64,000 nucleotides of DNA from Cyathus striatus (lineage: Eukaryota; Basidiomycota; Agaricomycetes; Agaricales; Nidulariaceae). The stretch lies in the NCBI GenBank assembly GCA_025738555.1, contig JAOVFP010000004.1, forward strand, positions 930,001-994,000. The letters run 5' to 3'. The translations under genes were made by a program, and so were the position numbers. Positions 46,747-58,640 of this stretch are shown one piece after another. Positions within the stretch are counted from its first letter, which is position 1, and each line of letters opens with the position of its first letter. The notes beneath the pieces are model-generated. The model was not told where the DNA came from. It searched no databases and was given only the letters and a program-made list of their open reading frames with translations.

Positions 46747-47685
46747 AAATATACCCATTGTTCTTTCAAGTACTATTAATAGCATCTCTATTGTGCTAAA
46801 TATACCCATTGTCTAAGTAGATGACTCATGCTTCCCTATTTGGAGAACAATAGAGAAAAGGATGACTCATACTATCCCCAGTTGGAGAACAATGGGAAAG
46901 TGGGTGTGGGATATGATTAGTCAGCAGGAGGGTAAAAGGCATATAAGGAAGAGGAATTGGCCTGTAGAATTAACAACTTATACCTAGTTTACATTTGTTT
47001 GTATCTCTTTGCAGTTGTAGCACACAACCCTAACCTACTAAATATAACCTATATACTTCCTTTCTACTCAGTACACATATTGTCAGAGTCACACACAAAG
47101 TGTCAACAGTAAAGTGTGAAACTAATTTGTATTATTTGTGTCTACTCAGATAGTAAGGCACCATATTTTCATAAAGTAACAGCAGCAGCATCGTATTTGT
47201 GTCCACTCAAATAGTGAGGCACCATATCTTTGTAAAGTAACAGCAGCAGCATTGTATTTTGTGTCCACTCAGATAGTGAGACACCATAACTTCATATAGC
47301 AACTGTTGTCATATCATATTTGTGTCCACTCAGATAAATGAGGCACCATAACCTTGTAAATTATATATGCGCCCCAGCTGTGAAGTTAGGAGCAGAAATT
47401 ATCAGGGACCCCAACTCTGCTTCAACCTTCACCATAATAGTGATCTATACCTTCAGCCTACCCTCCACCTGCAAGCCCTTGCCACAATTCTAGTTGTTGT
47501 GCTTGCTATTCACCTACTCTTTTAAACTTACCTACCCATCTCTACACTTAAATATACACCTGTGTTCATCACCAAACCTCTTGAGTTAAGGAGAATATTG
47601 TCAAGACCAGTATTTCTATGTAAGGTCAGGAGCATAAAGGTAGGAAGTGCAGGACAGAAGGACTGTCAGCTTCAGCTTATATGCT

Positions 47686-47985
47686 TGTTAGATATTCTGG
47701 GTTGCACAGCTTCTTTGACAGCTGTCACTTGTCACCTGTCATACTTGACAGTTCTGTGATTGACAGATACTTGATTGACAGATTGACAGCTGTCAGTTAC
47801 CTTAGTTACAGGACTTTGGTTGGACTTTGGTAGACACACTCAGTATATAAACACTCTGTAACTTGGTAGTTGTTAACAAGTTTCCTCCCCATCTGTGTCT
47901 GTGTCTGTGTTTGTGTTTGAGTCTTTGCTCCTTTATTATTCTCAATCCTCTCAATCACCCTCTTCTATTCTTGTTACTTCTGACA
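47686..47985 (-). mobile_element. Solo LTR, family Z, copy 2
   Basis: 300 bp, inverse copy of 46463-46746 (starts TGTTAGATATTCTGGG, ends GTTACTTCTGACA on the plus strand), with perfect ATGCT duplications (47681-47685 and 47986-47990). Confidence 0.9.
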
Positions 47986-48670
47986 ATGCTGTGCCCCTTG
48001 TTGTTCTCATGGTCCAGGTATTTCAAAGTGTGGAAGGGAGAGACAGGAGTGCAGAATAGGAGAGGGACAGGAGTGCAGAGTGCAGAGTGCAGAGTTATTA
48101 CTGTGGAAGTAACAATTCAAGCTGGAGGTGGGTAGGAACTCAAGAACAAGTATGAGGGACTGTAACTTAGTCAATATTTGAACTGAGTAGTAGTAGTACA
48201 AAATGTGCTACTTAAATACTATATGACTTCACTGATGACTGGTGAATGAATGGGTAATAGTATACTAATTGATAAACATAATAAGATGGTGGCAGAAAGT
48301 GGAGTAGGGTTTGAATATAATATGTACCAAGAATGAGCTAAGGATTGAGAGGGATGCTGAGACAAGTATACCTGGGGTATGATGGAGAAAGCATAATGGA
48401 GAGCAGATAAGAACTGGATGAGTAAGATGACATAAGCTTGGTGACTCTCAGTCAGATGAGTGGAAGGGAAAAGTGAAAGGACAATATCTATACAAGTCAA
48501 AAGTGCAGAGAGTGTGGAGAGTGTGGAATAGAAATGTGGATATAAGGTAGGAAAAGTATGGCTATGACAAATATCTACAAATAATATCCCCCCAACACTC
48601 AGGTACAAAGCATGAACAAAGTCACTTCCTGCTGACCACCTTAGATAATTATTATTTTAAACTGACAGTG

Positions 48671-49315
48671 TCTGTGCATATGTAGTCTTCTAGACCATAG
48701 ATATCATCCTGGGTGCAGTAATTTACACTTCCCCAAGAGGTCTGTACAGACTTGTATAGATACCATACAGAATTTATATAGTGGCTATTATTATTATTAG
48801 AGGTGAATATTCTATATGGATTCCATACATATTCTGCATGGATTCTGTGTGGATTCATGCATTGCTGCCTTGTCACAGGTGTCAAGTGTGACACTACATG
48901 AAATCTGTGATACACTCAATATATAGTATCATGCTTAATGTATAGTATCACACTCAATGCATAGTGTCAAACTCAACACTTAATGTCACAATCAATGTGT
49001 AGTATCACACTTAATGGAGAGTGTCACACTTAGTGCTTAGTATCACACAATTTTCTATTCTAATTTTCCATAAGGAAATAAGTATAATAAGATTCTGTAC
49101 AGAATCTGTACAGAATTTTTCAGGTCTGTAATGTGGAATTCTGTGGAATCCGCACGGAATTTTTGATTCTGTGCAGAATCTGTGCAGAATCTGTACAGAC
49201 TCAAAAAAACCTCTGCCAAAAAGAAAAAAATCTGTGCAGATTCCACACAGATTCTGAAAATTCCATATGGATTCCGCACAGATTCTGCGCAGATCTGTAC
49301 AGAACACCTGGCTAA
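48671..49315. repeat. Clustered short palindromic and tandem repeats between Y and RNase H
   Basis: 48900-49045 holds about seven imperfect units of AGTATCACACTCAATGCAT (about 20-22 nt). 48720-48870 and 49090-49310 hold many copies of ATTCTGTGCAGAATCTGTACAGA-like words, which are self-complementary around TGTACA and TGCACA/TGCGCA. The block interrupts V between RNase H and the integrase linker. It resembles subterminal repeats of a DNA transposon, but ends were not found. Confidence 0.6.
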
Positions 49316-50960
49316 GTGTAAAGAGCTCCCTGGGTGTCACTTTCATAGTAGTGGGACAGGCAGTCCGCTACTTTGTTGTATTTGCCTTTGACATATGTGA
49401 TGTCAAAGTCAAAGTGGGACATGTAGTCCATCCATCATCATTGGCAGTTGGATAGATTGCCCTGGGTTTTGAAGAATTCCAGGGCCTTATGGTCAGTGAT
49501 GATATGTATATTGTATCCCATGAGTTTGTCTTCCCACTTGAGTAGGGCTTCTAGTATGGCCAGAGTCTCGAGTTCATATACAGTGTAGTTTTGCTGTGCA
49601 TTGGTGAATTTTTTGGACATGAACCCTGCTGGGTAGTATTTATCCCAAGAGGGGCCCTGGCCATACATGGCCCCTATGCTGGTCTTGGATGTGTCACATA
49701 TGAGCCATATTGGCTTGTTCATGCATGGGTCAACTGGCCAGAGTATGGGTGTCTTGCAGCAAGTTTGTTTGATCATGTCAAAGCAACACTGGTGGAGTGG
49801 GTGCCATTTTTATGGCACCCTGTTTTGCATCATTGCAAGCAGAGGGCTGGTATATACTGAGATGTTGGGCAGGAAGTGTCCAATATAGTTTACCAGCCCC
49901 ACAAATTTCTGGATGTCATTGTAGTTTCGCAGGGTTCTCCAGTCCCTGATCTGGCTAAGCTTGTCCTTGTTGGGGTGTATACCCTCACTGTCTATGATGT
50001 GCCCCAGGCAATCAATACTGTCCACATACAATTTGCATTTGGCTTTCTTGAGGTACAGGCTGTTAGCCCATAGTTTTTTAAATACAATCCTGAGGTGTTC
50101 CTCATGCTCTTCAATCATGTCAGAGTACATGAAGATATCATCAATGTAGGCATGTATAAAGTGACCTATGGCTTCCTGAAAGATGGCTGTCATCAGCCAC
50201 TGGAACATTGCTGGGGTGTTGCAATCACCCTGTTGTATAATATGACTGATGTATGTCCCACTAATGCTGTCTTGCCCACATCTTTGGGTTGGATGCATAC
50301 CTGTTCATACACATCTGTCAGGTCGATTTTTGACCTGTATTTCCCTCTCGCAATGTCTTCACAAATCACTTCCTGATCTGGCAAGGGTGTGATGTCCTTG
50401 ATTGTGTTGTTGTTTTGCTGGCATGCATCAATAACTGTATGCAGGTGCTTGTCCTTTTTTGCCAGGCAAAGGAAGGGTGCAGCTTGGGTGACGGAGCAAG
50501 CTTCCCACCACCCTGCATCTTTGTATTGGTTGAGTTTGTCATAGAACTCTTCCCATAGAGAGTTCAGACACCTAGGCATGTGGTACTTGTAGCATTTGTT
50601 TTCATCAATGAGGTTGATTTCATGGTTGACCTCATGGAATGGGGGTAACCGATCTGGTGTGCCATTTAAGATGTCATCATAGGAGCTGTACCAGCTCTCA
50701 CATAGTCTTGTGATATCATCTTCTGTAAGGAATGTTTCTTTCCCCTTCCCCTTATTGAGTATTGGGGATCTGGCTGCTTTTTTGGCAGGAGGGGGTTTGA
50801 ACTGACACCTCAATGCTGCCAGGGATTGTTTGTACTCAGGTGTCTTGCAGAGGGTGAGTTTTGTCACCTGGTCTTTGTATCCTGGAGGGCATGAAATTTC
50901 ATGCATTCTGAGATATCATCGAGTTGGGCCTTACTAAAGAGGTTGCTCATTGGGGGTTGT
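49316..50960 (-). pseudogene. Reverse transcriptase and RNase H (V)
   Basis: Minus strand, from 50.9 kb: a leader region, then RT text ACQQNNNTIKDITPLP, GKYRSKIDLTDVYEQV, a frame shift near 50.25 kb, NTPAMFQWLMTAIF and the catalytic AYIDDIFMYSD. Then LGHIIDSEGIHPNKDK and the thumb region. The RNase H part (49438-49776) has ICDTSKTSIGAM, NYTVYELETLAILEAL and TDHKALEFF, followed by FDFDITYVKGKYNKVADCLS near 49380. The YIDD site is intact, but the frame shift and stops make the polyprotein nonfunctional. Order RT-RH-IN identifies Ty3/Gypsy. Confidence 0.92.
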
Positions 50961-51379
50961 ATGGCTCAGTTTGATGGGTACATATCTGCTACCATCATGT
51001 TCCATTCTGGTGGCATGCATGGGTCCATCATTCACCCCCACAATGGGCTAGGAGTAGTGTTATCAATCAGCATTTGTTGATGTGGGTGCTCCATGCCATT
51101 GTCATCTGTGGTTACCAGGTCCTCTATCAATACATGGGACAATGTTGGTTGACAGTATTGTATGTCAGGTTCTATGTACAATGAGCTTTATGCCAGTTCC
51201 ACTGGCTTCACTGGTAGTGGGGTGGACTCATTGGCTTTTGACCTAGGCTTCATGTATTCATGGAGTTCTTGGTTGGTCATCAGGAGGGAGGGGTTGTCTT
51301 TTGGTAGTGATCATAGTGCCCTGATCCCCTCATTATCAGGCACATCTTCTATGGAGGGAGGTGGCCTCCCCCTTTGGAG

Positions 51380-51720
51380 TCATTTCTCCTTTTTGTCTAC
51401 TGTACAGTATTGATGGAGGCATCTGTTGGTATCCTTGAGCTGAACCCACACAGCTGGGATTTGTTCCCCATTAATGATGATATTGTTGTGCTTGAAGTTG
51501 AGTATGACATCATTAGCATGCATGGTTGGCATGCCAATGATCATGTCATAGTGATCGAAATTGGCTACATTGGCATAGATGGGCTGGTTCCACCCTGGGA
51601 GTTGTGGTTTTAAGTAGGTGCCATATTTGACTGTCAACCGGCTTCCCACAGTCCCCAGTTGAAGGGTGTATTCCTTTGATAGTCAGCTCACAGGAATCTT
51701 GGCTATTGCTGCATATGATG
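51380..51720 (-). pseudogene. Retropepsin C-terminal part (V)
   Basis: The minus-strand frame holds ANFDHYDMIIGMPTMHANDV and LNFKHNNIIINGEQIP, the typical second half of a Ty3/Gypsy aspartic protease. The DTG/DSG active-site half should lie on the other side of the solo LTR at 51727-52376, but was not read clearly. Confidence 0.75.
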
Positions 51721-51726
51721 GAGTAA

Positions 51727-52376
51727 TGTCATATCCCGTATCACCTACCTCTGGACTCCTATGCCTTACTCTGCCTTTTCCTTTGCTTACTCCGAACCTT
51801 GCTTACGCTCTTAGTATTACTTATTGATTACTGTACATAGATTACTTTCGTTTCCTTTCCTTCCACCCTACTGAGCTATCCCCTCAGTATTGTAGTATAC
51901 ATCTCATAGTGAGTCACTTATCATTCTTAAGTGCACCACTATCAGTTTTACTTTACACTGCCATATGCGCTCACTTCTCTGATGTGTTTTATTATGTTTA
52001 ATTAGTTTTAGTCTTCATTCTACGTACGCCTACCCTGACCATACTTCTCTGCTGGCCTTTACTTACTTTGAGTCTCCAGTATTTAAGTAGTACTTGATTT
52101 GTACTTAGTCTTCAGTTTCATATTGAACTATGTCCTTGCCCTTTCATCTGACTTGAGTTACACCTCTCATCTTCTGTCTCTCGTCTTCTCCAAAGGGCTT
52201 GCCCTTACTCCGAAATCCAGGACCAGGAATCCCAGGGGCACAGCACATAAGCTGAAGCTGAAGTCCTACTCCCTGAGTTCTCATTCTCCGCTTTTGTCTA
52301 TTACTCACCCCTCGCTTCTCCATAGTCACCCAATCGTACTCTGCCACCAAGTCAGGCCAGGGGCACGGTCATGACA
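51727..52376 (+). mobile_element. Solo LTR, family U, copy 1
   Basis: 650 bp starting TGTCATATCCCG and ending CACGGTCATGACA, flanked by perfect AGTAA (51722-51726 and 52377-52381). It splits the protease region of V. Related to the solo LTR at 37042-37650. Confidence 0.9.
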
Positions 52377-52562
52377 AGTAATCCCTGTTGTCATACTCCC
52401 GGAGTCCCATAGAGTTCAGGCTTTGACTTCCCCCATGGTGACATAGGATGCTAAGCATTCTTTGTCTTTGAGCAGGATCTTTGGGTGGTCAATCATCTGC
52501 TTGGTGGACTTGACCATTACCCTATGGACAATAATTACTTCTGTGGGTTCCTTCCTCCAGTG

Positions 52563-55300
52563 TCAGTTGGCCATGACTGTCGCAGCCCTAATTGAATCAG
52601 GGTAATCCTTCTTGTAATCTGAACCAGTGTCATATTCACTGTAGGGGCTTTCTTCTACATTAAATTCAACCATGGAGGCATTATTGTCCTCCTGTTGGTC
52701 TTCTCTGGGAGCACCTTGTGGCTCCTGCACCTTGGCATTGAGTCCTTCACCATCCCTTTCCTGTTCCCCTTCAATAACAGAATATGTCACATGTATCTGG
52801 TCACATGGTGCTCTAGGACAGTCCTTCTTGAAGTGTCCTGTTTTCCCACAGTTGAAGCACACTTCCACTGTGTGTGGCTGAGCCAGTTGTGGCAGTCCTT
52901 TCTGTTCAACTTTGGGTGTACTTTGTTTAGCAAAGGCAGTGTAGTCTTGGTTAGGCTATGCTGGGGTGGCCCCAGGGCATCTCCATGTTGCCTGGTTGGC
53001 TTGAGCTTGTTGGAGGGCTGGTCTCAGCCCTCCACTTTGGTGTGGTACATTTGGCAGGGTTCCCCTGGGACATGATGACTATTCCATTGTTGGTCAAGTG
53101 ACCAGTGGGTGAATGTGGTTGTCGAGGTAGCATTCTGTGTTAATGTAATTGTGTTTTCCTCTTTCAACTGTTCATCCTACTGTGAGGAAGTCATCCACTG
53201 TGTTTACCTCTGGAGTGAGGAGCATATCTTCTATGAGCTTCCTCTGCATTTCCTCTGGCATGGCATTGATAAATGCTTGTGTGAACAAGTAGTCATCCAA
53301 AGGCATGGGCATACTCTGGGCATGGTTGGTCATGGTGTCATGTAGACCTTGCAGCCCTGCCACTGAGTGATATCTGACACTATAGAAAGTGTCCCACCCA
53401 TGTTGGTTCATGGCTTCTTCTACGAATCGATTGTAGAGCTCTATGATCACCTCTTCAAAGGTCCAGACAGTCTTTGTGCTGGTGGGGCTAATGACATGAC
53501 ACCTGTACCACTTGATTGCCTTGCCTTCAAGGTAGTCCAAGAGGAGTAATACCCTCTCCTGCTTGCATTCATTTCCCCCAGTTTCTGGGTCCACATATGG
53601 ACACACAGGTCAAGCAGCCACTGTTCAAATGTATGGTACAGTGCCTTGATCCCTGAGAAGCATGTGATTACTTTGTTTTCACTTCTTGGGGGGCAACACC
53701 CTTCTGGTAGTCATAATCTTATGGCCAGATATTTGTTTATTATTGTATGAATCTTTTTGTGCATGACATGTGTGCAGTTTTCCTGGGCGTCAACTATGCC
53801 TGGTCTAACTGATGGGAGATTGATTTGGGGGGGAAGTGAGAGCTGCCTTCCCCATATTGGAACTCATTGTGGGGGGATTGACATCCCTCAACTGTTGTAC
53901 CATAGGTTTTGTCCATGGATTGGGTCTCCATGGTATGGTTCTTTCATCGGCTCTCCGGACTGTTGAGAGTACTGGGAGGGGGAGATTATTCCTCCCATCT
54001 GTAAGTACTCATCAGCAAAGGCTACCGAGGGTCTGTGGTGGTTGTTGGCTGGGGATGAGGTAGGTATATCATTATATATGTTCTCAAATACTGCTCATTC
54101 ACATTTCCTGAGGTCTAGTTCAACCATGGCACCACGGTCAAATCATATTCGCTGGTTGTCAATATCCAATCCTCCATGTTCCCTCATGTCTTGGTCACAC
54201 ATGCATTGCAATACTACGTGTTTGTCTTTATCCTGTGCTCTTGGGATGTGCCCTTCACATGACACTCTTGGGTGTCATGTTGTCACTTGTTCTGGGATGA
54301 AGCTTGTCCCATGGAGTTGTGGGTTCTGTGCCGGTGAGGATGCTACTGGGTGGAATGAGCTGGGTTCAGATACTGTCCTGAATCATTGTTGCATTGGCAT
54401 GCACATGCAGTGTTTGGGTCATGAGTGATGACACCCACATTTGTACTTTCACACTTCATGTTCCATGGCACTATGACCTGTTGTGGGTCCAGCAATACTT
54501 GGGAAAAGGGTGTGCTTGCACATGAATTTGCCCTATTCTTCTTCATGGTGCAGTATACCTGCACCAGGCCATTCATGTAGATCATTACAGCATTGAGGAA
54601 TCTTTCGTCATTTTGGTCTATGTTGGAGGAGGAAGCCACCCCTCCAACCCTATCCATGGCCTTGTTCACTAGTTGTTCCATATGTTTGTTTGATATATCT
54701 TTGTGGAGCATGTGGAATGTGGCAACCATTTTGCCCAGGGCTACCTGTAGTGTATTCATGTTGACGGATTCCTTGTCAGACTCTCCCTGTCCATTTCCTT
54801 TCTGGTTCTGTTGACGTGGCATCACTCTTGATACTGTGTTGTGTTGTTCAGGTTGTTGGGATGGCACAGTAGATTGCACAGCCTGTTCCAGTCCTCCTGT
54901 TGCTAATGATTTGTGTGCTGGTCTGAGGTCACTGACATGCAAGGGGCTGTTCTCCCTTGCTGGCATTCACTTACAGTGATCATTGCTACTGTTTGTTCAA
55001 GATTTTGTATTGAGTTTTGCTCTCCTGGTCCCCTGCCTTGTACAGGCATGGGAGCAGCAGGTGAGCTGGGGCCCCCTGTAGGTGGGCCTAACAGCCCACT
55101 CAAATGGGGGGGTAGTTGTCATTGCAAGGAATTGAGTGGAGATGTCATGATTATATGGGTTTGAAGGCTGTGCTTCATGACAAATTTGGATGGTGGGGGT
55201 AATGTGGGACTTCTCAGGTCCAATAGGAAGGTCTTTTTTTGTAGTGCGTGGGGTTCTATTCCATGCTATTGCACACCATGCAATCATTTGCATGGTTCTC
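52563..55300 (-). pseudogene. Gag region of V with CCHC zinc knuckle
   Basis: Minus-strand blocks: an N-terminal Gln/Pro-rich part (54343-55103); the retrotransposon gag core at 53172-53606 (VLLLLDYLEGKAIKWYRCHV, LYNRFVEEAMNQ, TQAFINAMPEEMQRKLIEDM); and a zinc knuckle at about 52820-52865 (CFNCGKTGHFKKDC, spacing C2C4H4C). An acidic tail (YSEYDTGSDYKKDYPDS) follows. Stops separate the blocks. Confidence 0.88.
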
Positions 55301-55334
55301 ATAGAATTGCAAAACCTTTGTGAGTTTAAAAAAG

Positions 55335-55550
55335 TGTAGAGGTGTAGTCCTCTACTTAACTTGTACTTACTCATGCACCATGTAAACTTGACCAAGTGTT
55401 ATTGGTAACTATGAATATGCAAGTAAGAAAGTTGTTACAAATAGTAGTATCTAGTAAATATTTATATGGGCAATGCCTTAACAGTGTTGCCAAACAATGC
55501 ACAAGTGACAGTACGTAAGCAAACACGAGTATGTAAGCATCCACCTTACA
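55335..55550 (-). repeat. 5' LTR of element V
   Basis: 216 bp, followed on the right by CATTG, which equals the left flank of the 3' LTR. Several CpG that are TG or CA in the partner survive here (GTACGTAAGC, AACACGAG). Confidence 0.92.
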
Positions 55551-56348
55551 CATTGAGTGTCATGTGACTAGTCACATGACAAGATAAGATATGGATTAGA
55601 TAAGAGATTAGATAAAGACCGAGATCCTAACACTTGCTCATAAGTTTGGCCTCTTGGATTTGTTTGTTCTTTGTTTGTACTCTTTATCTTATCCTATGTA
55701 CTACTAGTAAGCCATTCAAGCAAGCAATACAGCTGGTTTTAGGAGCCTGTATAGTGGGATGGTATGGTTCAGTTATTAGGTCACTGGCAAAAAAAATTGT
55801 TTAAAGAGTACACATTCAACATTGTTTTTTGTTAAGGTAATTATGGATGGCTAAGCTTTCACTATGTAGAAACTCGGCAATTACTCATGTCCCAATGGGT
55901 GCTGCAAGGTGGTTGATTTGCACCAATGATCACATTTACCCACTTTCCCTTCCTCCCCCTCCCATAGTCATGGCCAATATAGGATTCATTAACTTGAAAG
56001 TAACAAGTGCATTCAATTGCACAGAATGGGTTGTACAGAATGGGCTGCTCTATCCTGAAAACCCCCCTGATACTCTTCTGGTAGTTGTCATTCTGTGAAT
56101 ATAGAAGCTCAACTCACATTCCATTTTATAAAGAACTCAAAAACACATACAGAACTCTATCAAGTAGCTGTATTTTTGCTGCTATTACTATTTCATCCTC
56201 AAACAGCAAATATTGGGTCTGATAACAAGTAAACTCTCAGTGATTTTGGTGTTGTCTTCCTAATAACATGGTTGTGATCACCAAAGGCATGTAGAAAATC
56301 TGTGCCTACACTCTCTACTATACAATTCTTAGTCCTTTTTTCAGTTCT
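55551..56348. other. CpG-poor flank of V
   Basis: Contains a palindrome TGTCATGTGACTAGTCACATGACA at 55558-55581 and, at 55625-55760, the inverted match to 35290-35410. No gene. Confidence 0.5.
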
Positions 56349-56878
56349 TGTTACATTTTTTCTTTATTTTCTTTTGTTTACAATTAGTTTACTTTGACAT
56401 GTTTGGCACAACCATTGATGTCAAACATCTTTACTTTTATACAGCTTTATTTATACTTTTAACTCATAATGACTTCGTGTAAGTCATTGTTTGTTTATAC
56501 TTACTTTTCTCATACTTCTGACTTGTTATGACTCACTTCAAGTCATTGTACTATACTTACTTATTTTTCACACTTCTTTACTGCACCTTAGTAATGTGCA
56601 GCATTTACATACTTTCTTTGACTCATACTTTATTTATTATTAGTATGAACCAGTTTGTATTTAAATGGTGGGAACTTGGGCTGTAGAGCTCAAGCTTCAG
56701 CTTAAAGAATACTACTTGATTCTTACTCAACTTGTGCTTAAGTCTAAACAACTTAAGTTTCTTGTTTTGTAATGAGACTTCTTCAATACTGACTTTAATT
56801 ACTTGTTCTTTGGATCAGTTAAGTCACATGACTTTTGACTTGTATGATTTATGGACTTCCATCAACTAAATTGTAACA
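56349..56878 (+). mobile_element. Solo LTR-like sequence, family W, copy 2
   Basis: 530 bp starting TGTTACATTTTT and ending AAATTGTAACA. Shares with 45281-45756 the blocks GGGCTGTAGAGCTCAAGCTTCAGCTTAAA and TTAAGTCTAAACAACTTAAG. No matching 5-bp flanks (GTTCT versus AGGAG), so the ends may have been altered or it is a remnant. Confidence 0.7.
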
Positions 56879-58640
56879 AGGAGGACTGAATGGCCATCAT
56901 GCCACTCATGAAGAGACAAAAGATATAGCCACAAACTCATATATTAGAGTTCAGGTCTTTGAGCAGTTTGGCAAGAGCTTGAACTTGTTTACATATCTGA
57001 CTGATAACACTGCTTGTTTCCACACTAGACAATCCACCCCCTTACTGTCATTGACTTTCCTATTGTGCCACACTGCCTTACCAACATTTCAAGATTCAGG
57101 GATGAAGTTACAGTTAAGTAATGATGCCAATATGCAGCTTTACAGTAATCTCAAGAACTCTCAATAGTTATTGGAAGAGACTATCAGCCTATCACCAAAG
57201 AATAAACCCCTCCCCCCAAAACCTGATTAATATGTAATACAGGTATATTTATGTATCTTACTACTATGAAATGATCATAAATATGTTGTACCATATGTTA
57301 ACCTGTCAAGGACCTGTGCTGTTTGACCTACAGCCTCCTACAGCAGTGCCATAGTGCCTCCTAGACTAGGCTGGCACAATTTTAGGCTAAATTTGAGGCC
57401 AGATCCCGTTTTCAGACATTTTTGATGCTCTGGGAGGCCTAAGGCAAAATTCAGACAAATTTTCAAAATTTTTGGAAGGCTTAATCCAGTTCAGACATTT
57501 TTAACCCAAAACAGTAAAAATTCATTCAGATAAATCAACCATCACATAGACCAAGCAAGCCTTGGTAGGAATTTTCAGGGGTCCTGGTCCACCAGGGTTC
57601 CACAACTGGACTGAATTGCATATGAAACACTGAACTTCACATGAGATGCCACCTGGCACCAAGACTGACACAATGTATATGGTTGCTGAAGAATATCAGC
57701 CAGGATTTTGAACCACTTGAAGTCCACATTCCTTGTGAAAGAGCCAAACAAGCATCAAACAGTGTCCATTTCTAGGAACAGTAATAGAACTTAATTATCT
57801 TATATTACATAATACAGATTCTTACCAGTACTTACCCTCTTGCCCTCTGACCCTCTGAAATGATACTAGAGCATTGCCAGAAAATCAAAATACATAGGCC
57901 TAGTAAGTTATGTATTTGTGAGAGTTCATATATATATGAATGGTAAGTAATGTGATTAGAAAGCATGACTTCAATTCAATTGCATACAAAAGTTCAATGT
58001 AGAGTTGCTACTTATATTCAGTGCCACTCAACTTACCTATTCAACTGTTTTGCTATCTAGTACCAACTCACTATGTTCAACACGCTACTTGTAGCTCTTG
58101 TGTGTTTAATTAGTCCACCATATATTAGTTTTAGATATGTTGAGATAATGTGAATGAAATGTTGCAGCAGACAACAGCTTGATATCAGAGTATAAAAGTT
58201 CAAATATACAGTAAATCTGTAAACATTAGAGTTGCTTTGGAGCATATTGAGCTTAGAACATTGTTCATGTCAAGTTCATGTATACATGTAGACAACAACT
58301 AAGAATCAGTCACCTTGCACCTCAAGCCAATCAGTATAAATATTCAGGTATGCATAAGATATGACTTGTAATAGTACTAGTAAATAGCTTAAATACTGCC
58401 ATTATATCTTCAATAAATTCAGATCACTGCACACACCACAAGAACATTACTTAGAAAAAGCCTTTAAGACTCAGTGCTCCACTTTGTTTCACCCATAAGT
58501 AAGTTAATCATCTATGAACCACCTGAAAGAGATGCATAAATGGCCCCTCTACATATAGCAACCCATTTAAATACCTTGTAGTCTGTCTCTGTGCACCTTG
58601 TAAAAGGAAATACATGTATTGAACTGTTTGACAGATATGT
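56879..58640. other. CpG-poor noncoding DNA
   Basis: No gene recognised. 57370-57520 holds repeated TTCAGACATTTTT and CAGACAAATTTTCAAAATTTTTGG words. These look like a CpG-decayed version of the CGGACAAATTTTTGAAATTTG words at the ends of the hAT-like element, and may be a relic of that family. Confidence 0.4.

Larger units (their letters stand above)
46007..48670 (+). repeat. Long inverted repeat Y, right arm (with insertions)
   Basis: Inverse match to 41650-43089: TGTCATGGGTGAAAGTTGAT at 46007, the CAG minisatellite at 47130-47360, ATATCCCCCCAACA ending 48597, then about 75 bp of shared flanking sequence. It is split by the solo LTR at 46463-46746 and by about 960 bp inserted after 47606, which carries a second solo LTR of the same family. 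Confidence 0.65.
37655..55550 (-). mobile_element. Ty3/Gypsy chromovirus relic V (full span with nested insertions)
   Basis: 216-bp LTRs at both ends, beginning TGTAGAGG and ending CCTTACA on the plus strand. A perfect target duplication CATTG lies on each side once the U insertion is removed on the left. A polypurine tract (AAGGGGGGGGG read on the minus strand) abuts the left LTR, which is therefore the 3' LTR. Gag, protease, reverse transcriptase/RNase H, integrase and chromodomain occur in that order on the minus strand. Every coding block has stops or frame changes. Nested insertions account for several kb of the span. Confidence 0.9.

Noticed and set aside
41738..48597. Y arms as the two LTRs of a single retrotransposon
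   Set aside because: They are inverted, not direct, and have no shared target duplication. The coding blocks between them belong to V.
37655..55550. Classical RIP (repeat-induced point mutation) as the cause of decay
   Set aside because: RIP favours CpA to TpA change. The LTR differences here centre on CpG, and CpA is abundant rather than depleted.
55558..55581. Palindrome TGTCATGTGACTAGTCACATGACA as a regulatory operator
   Set aside because: It could be a chance or transposon-derived palindrome; no nearby gene or repeated site supports a regulatory role.
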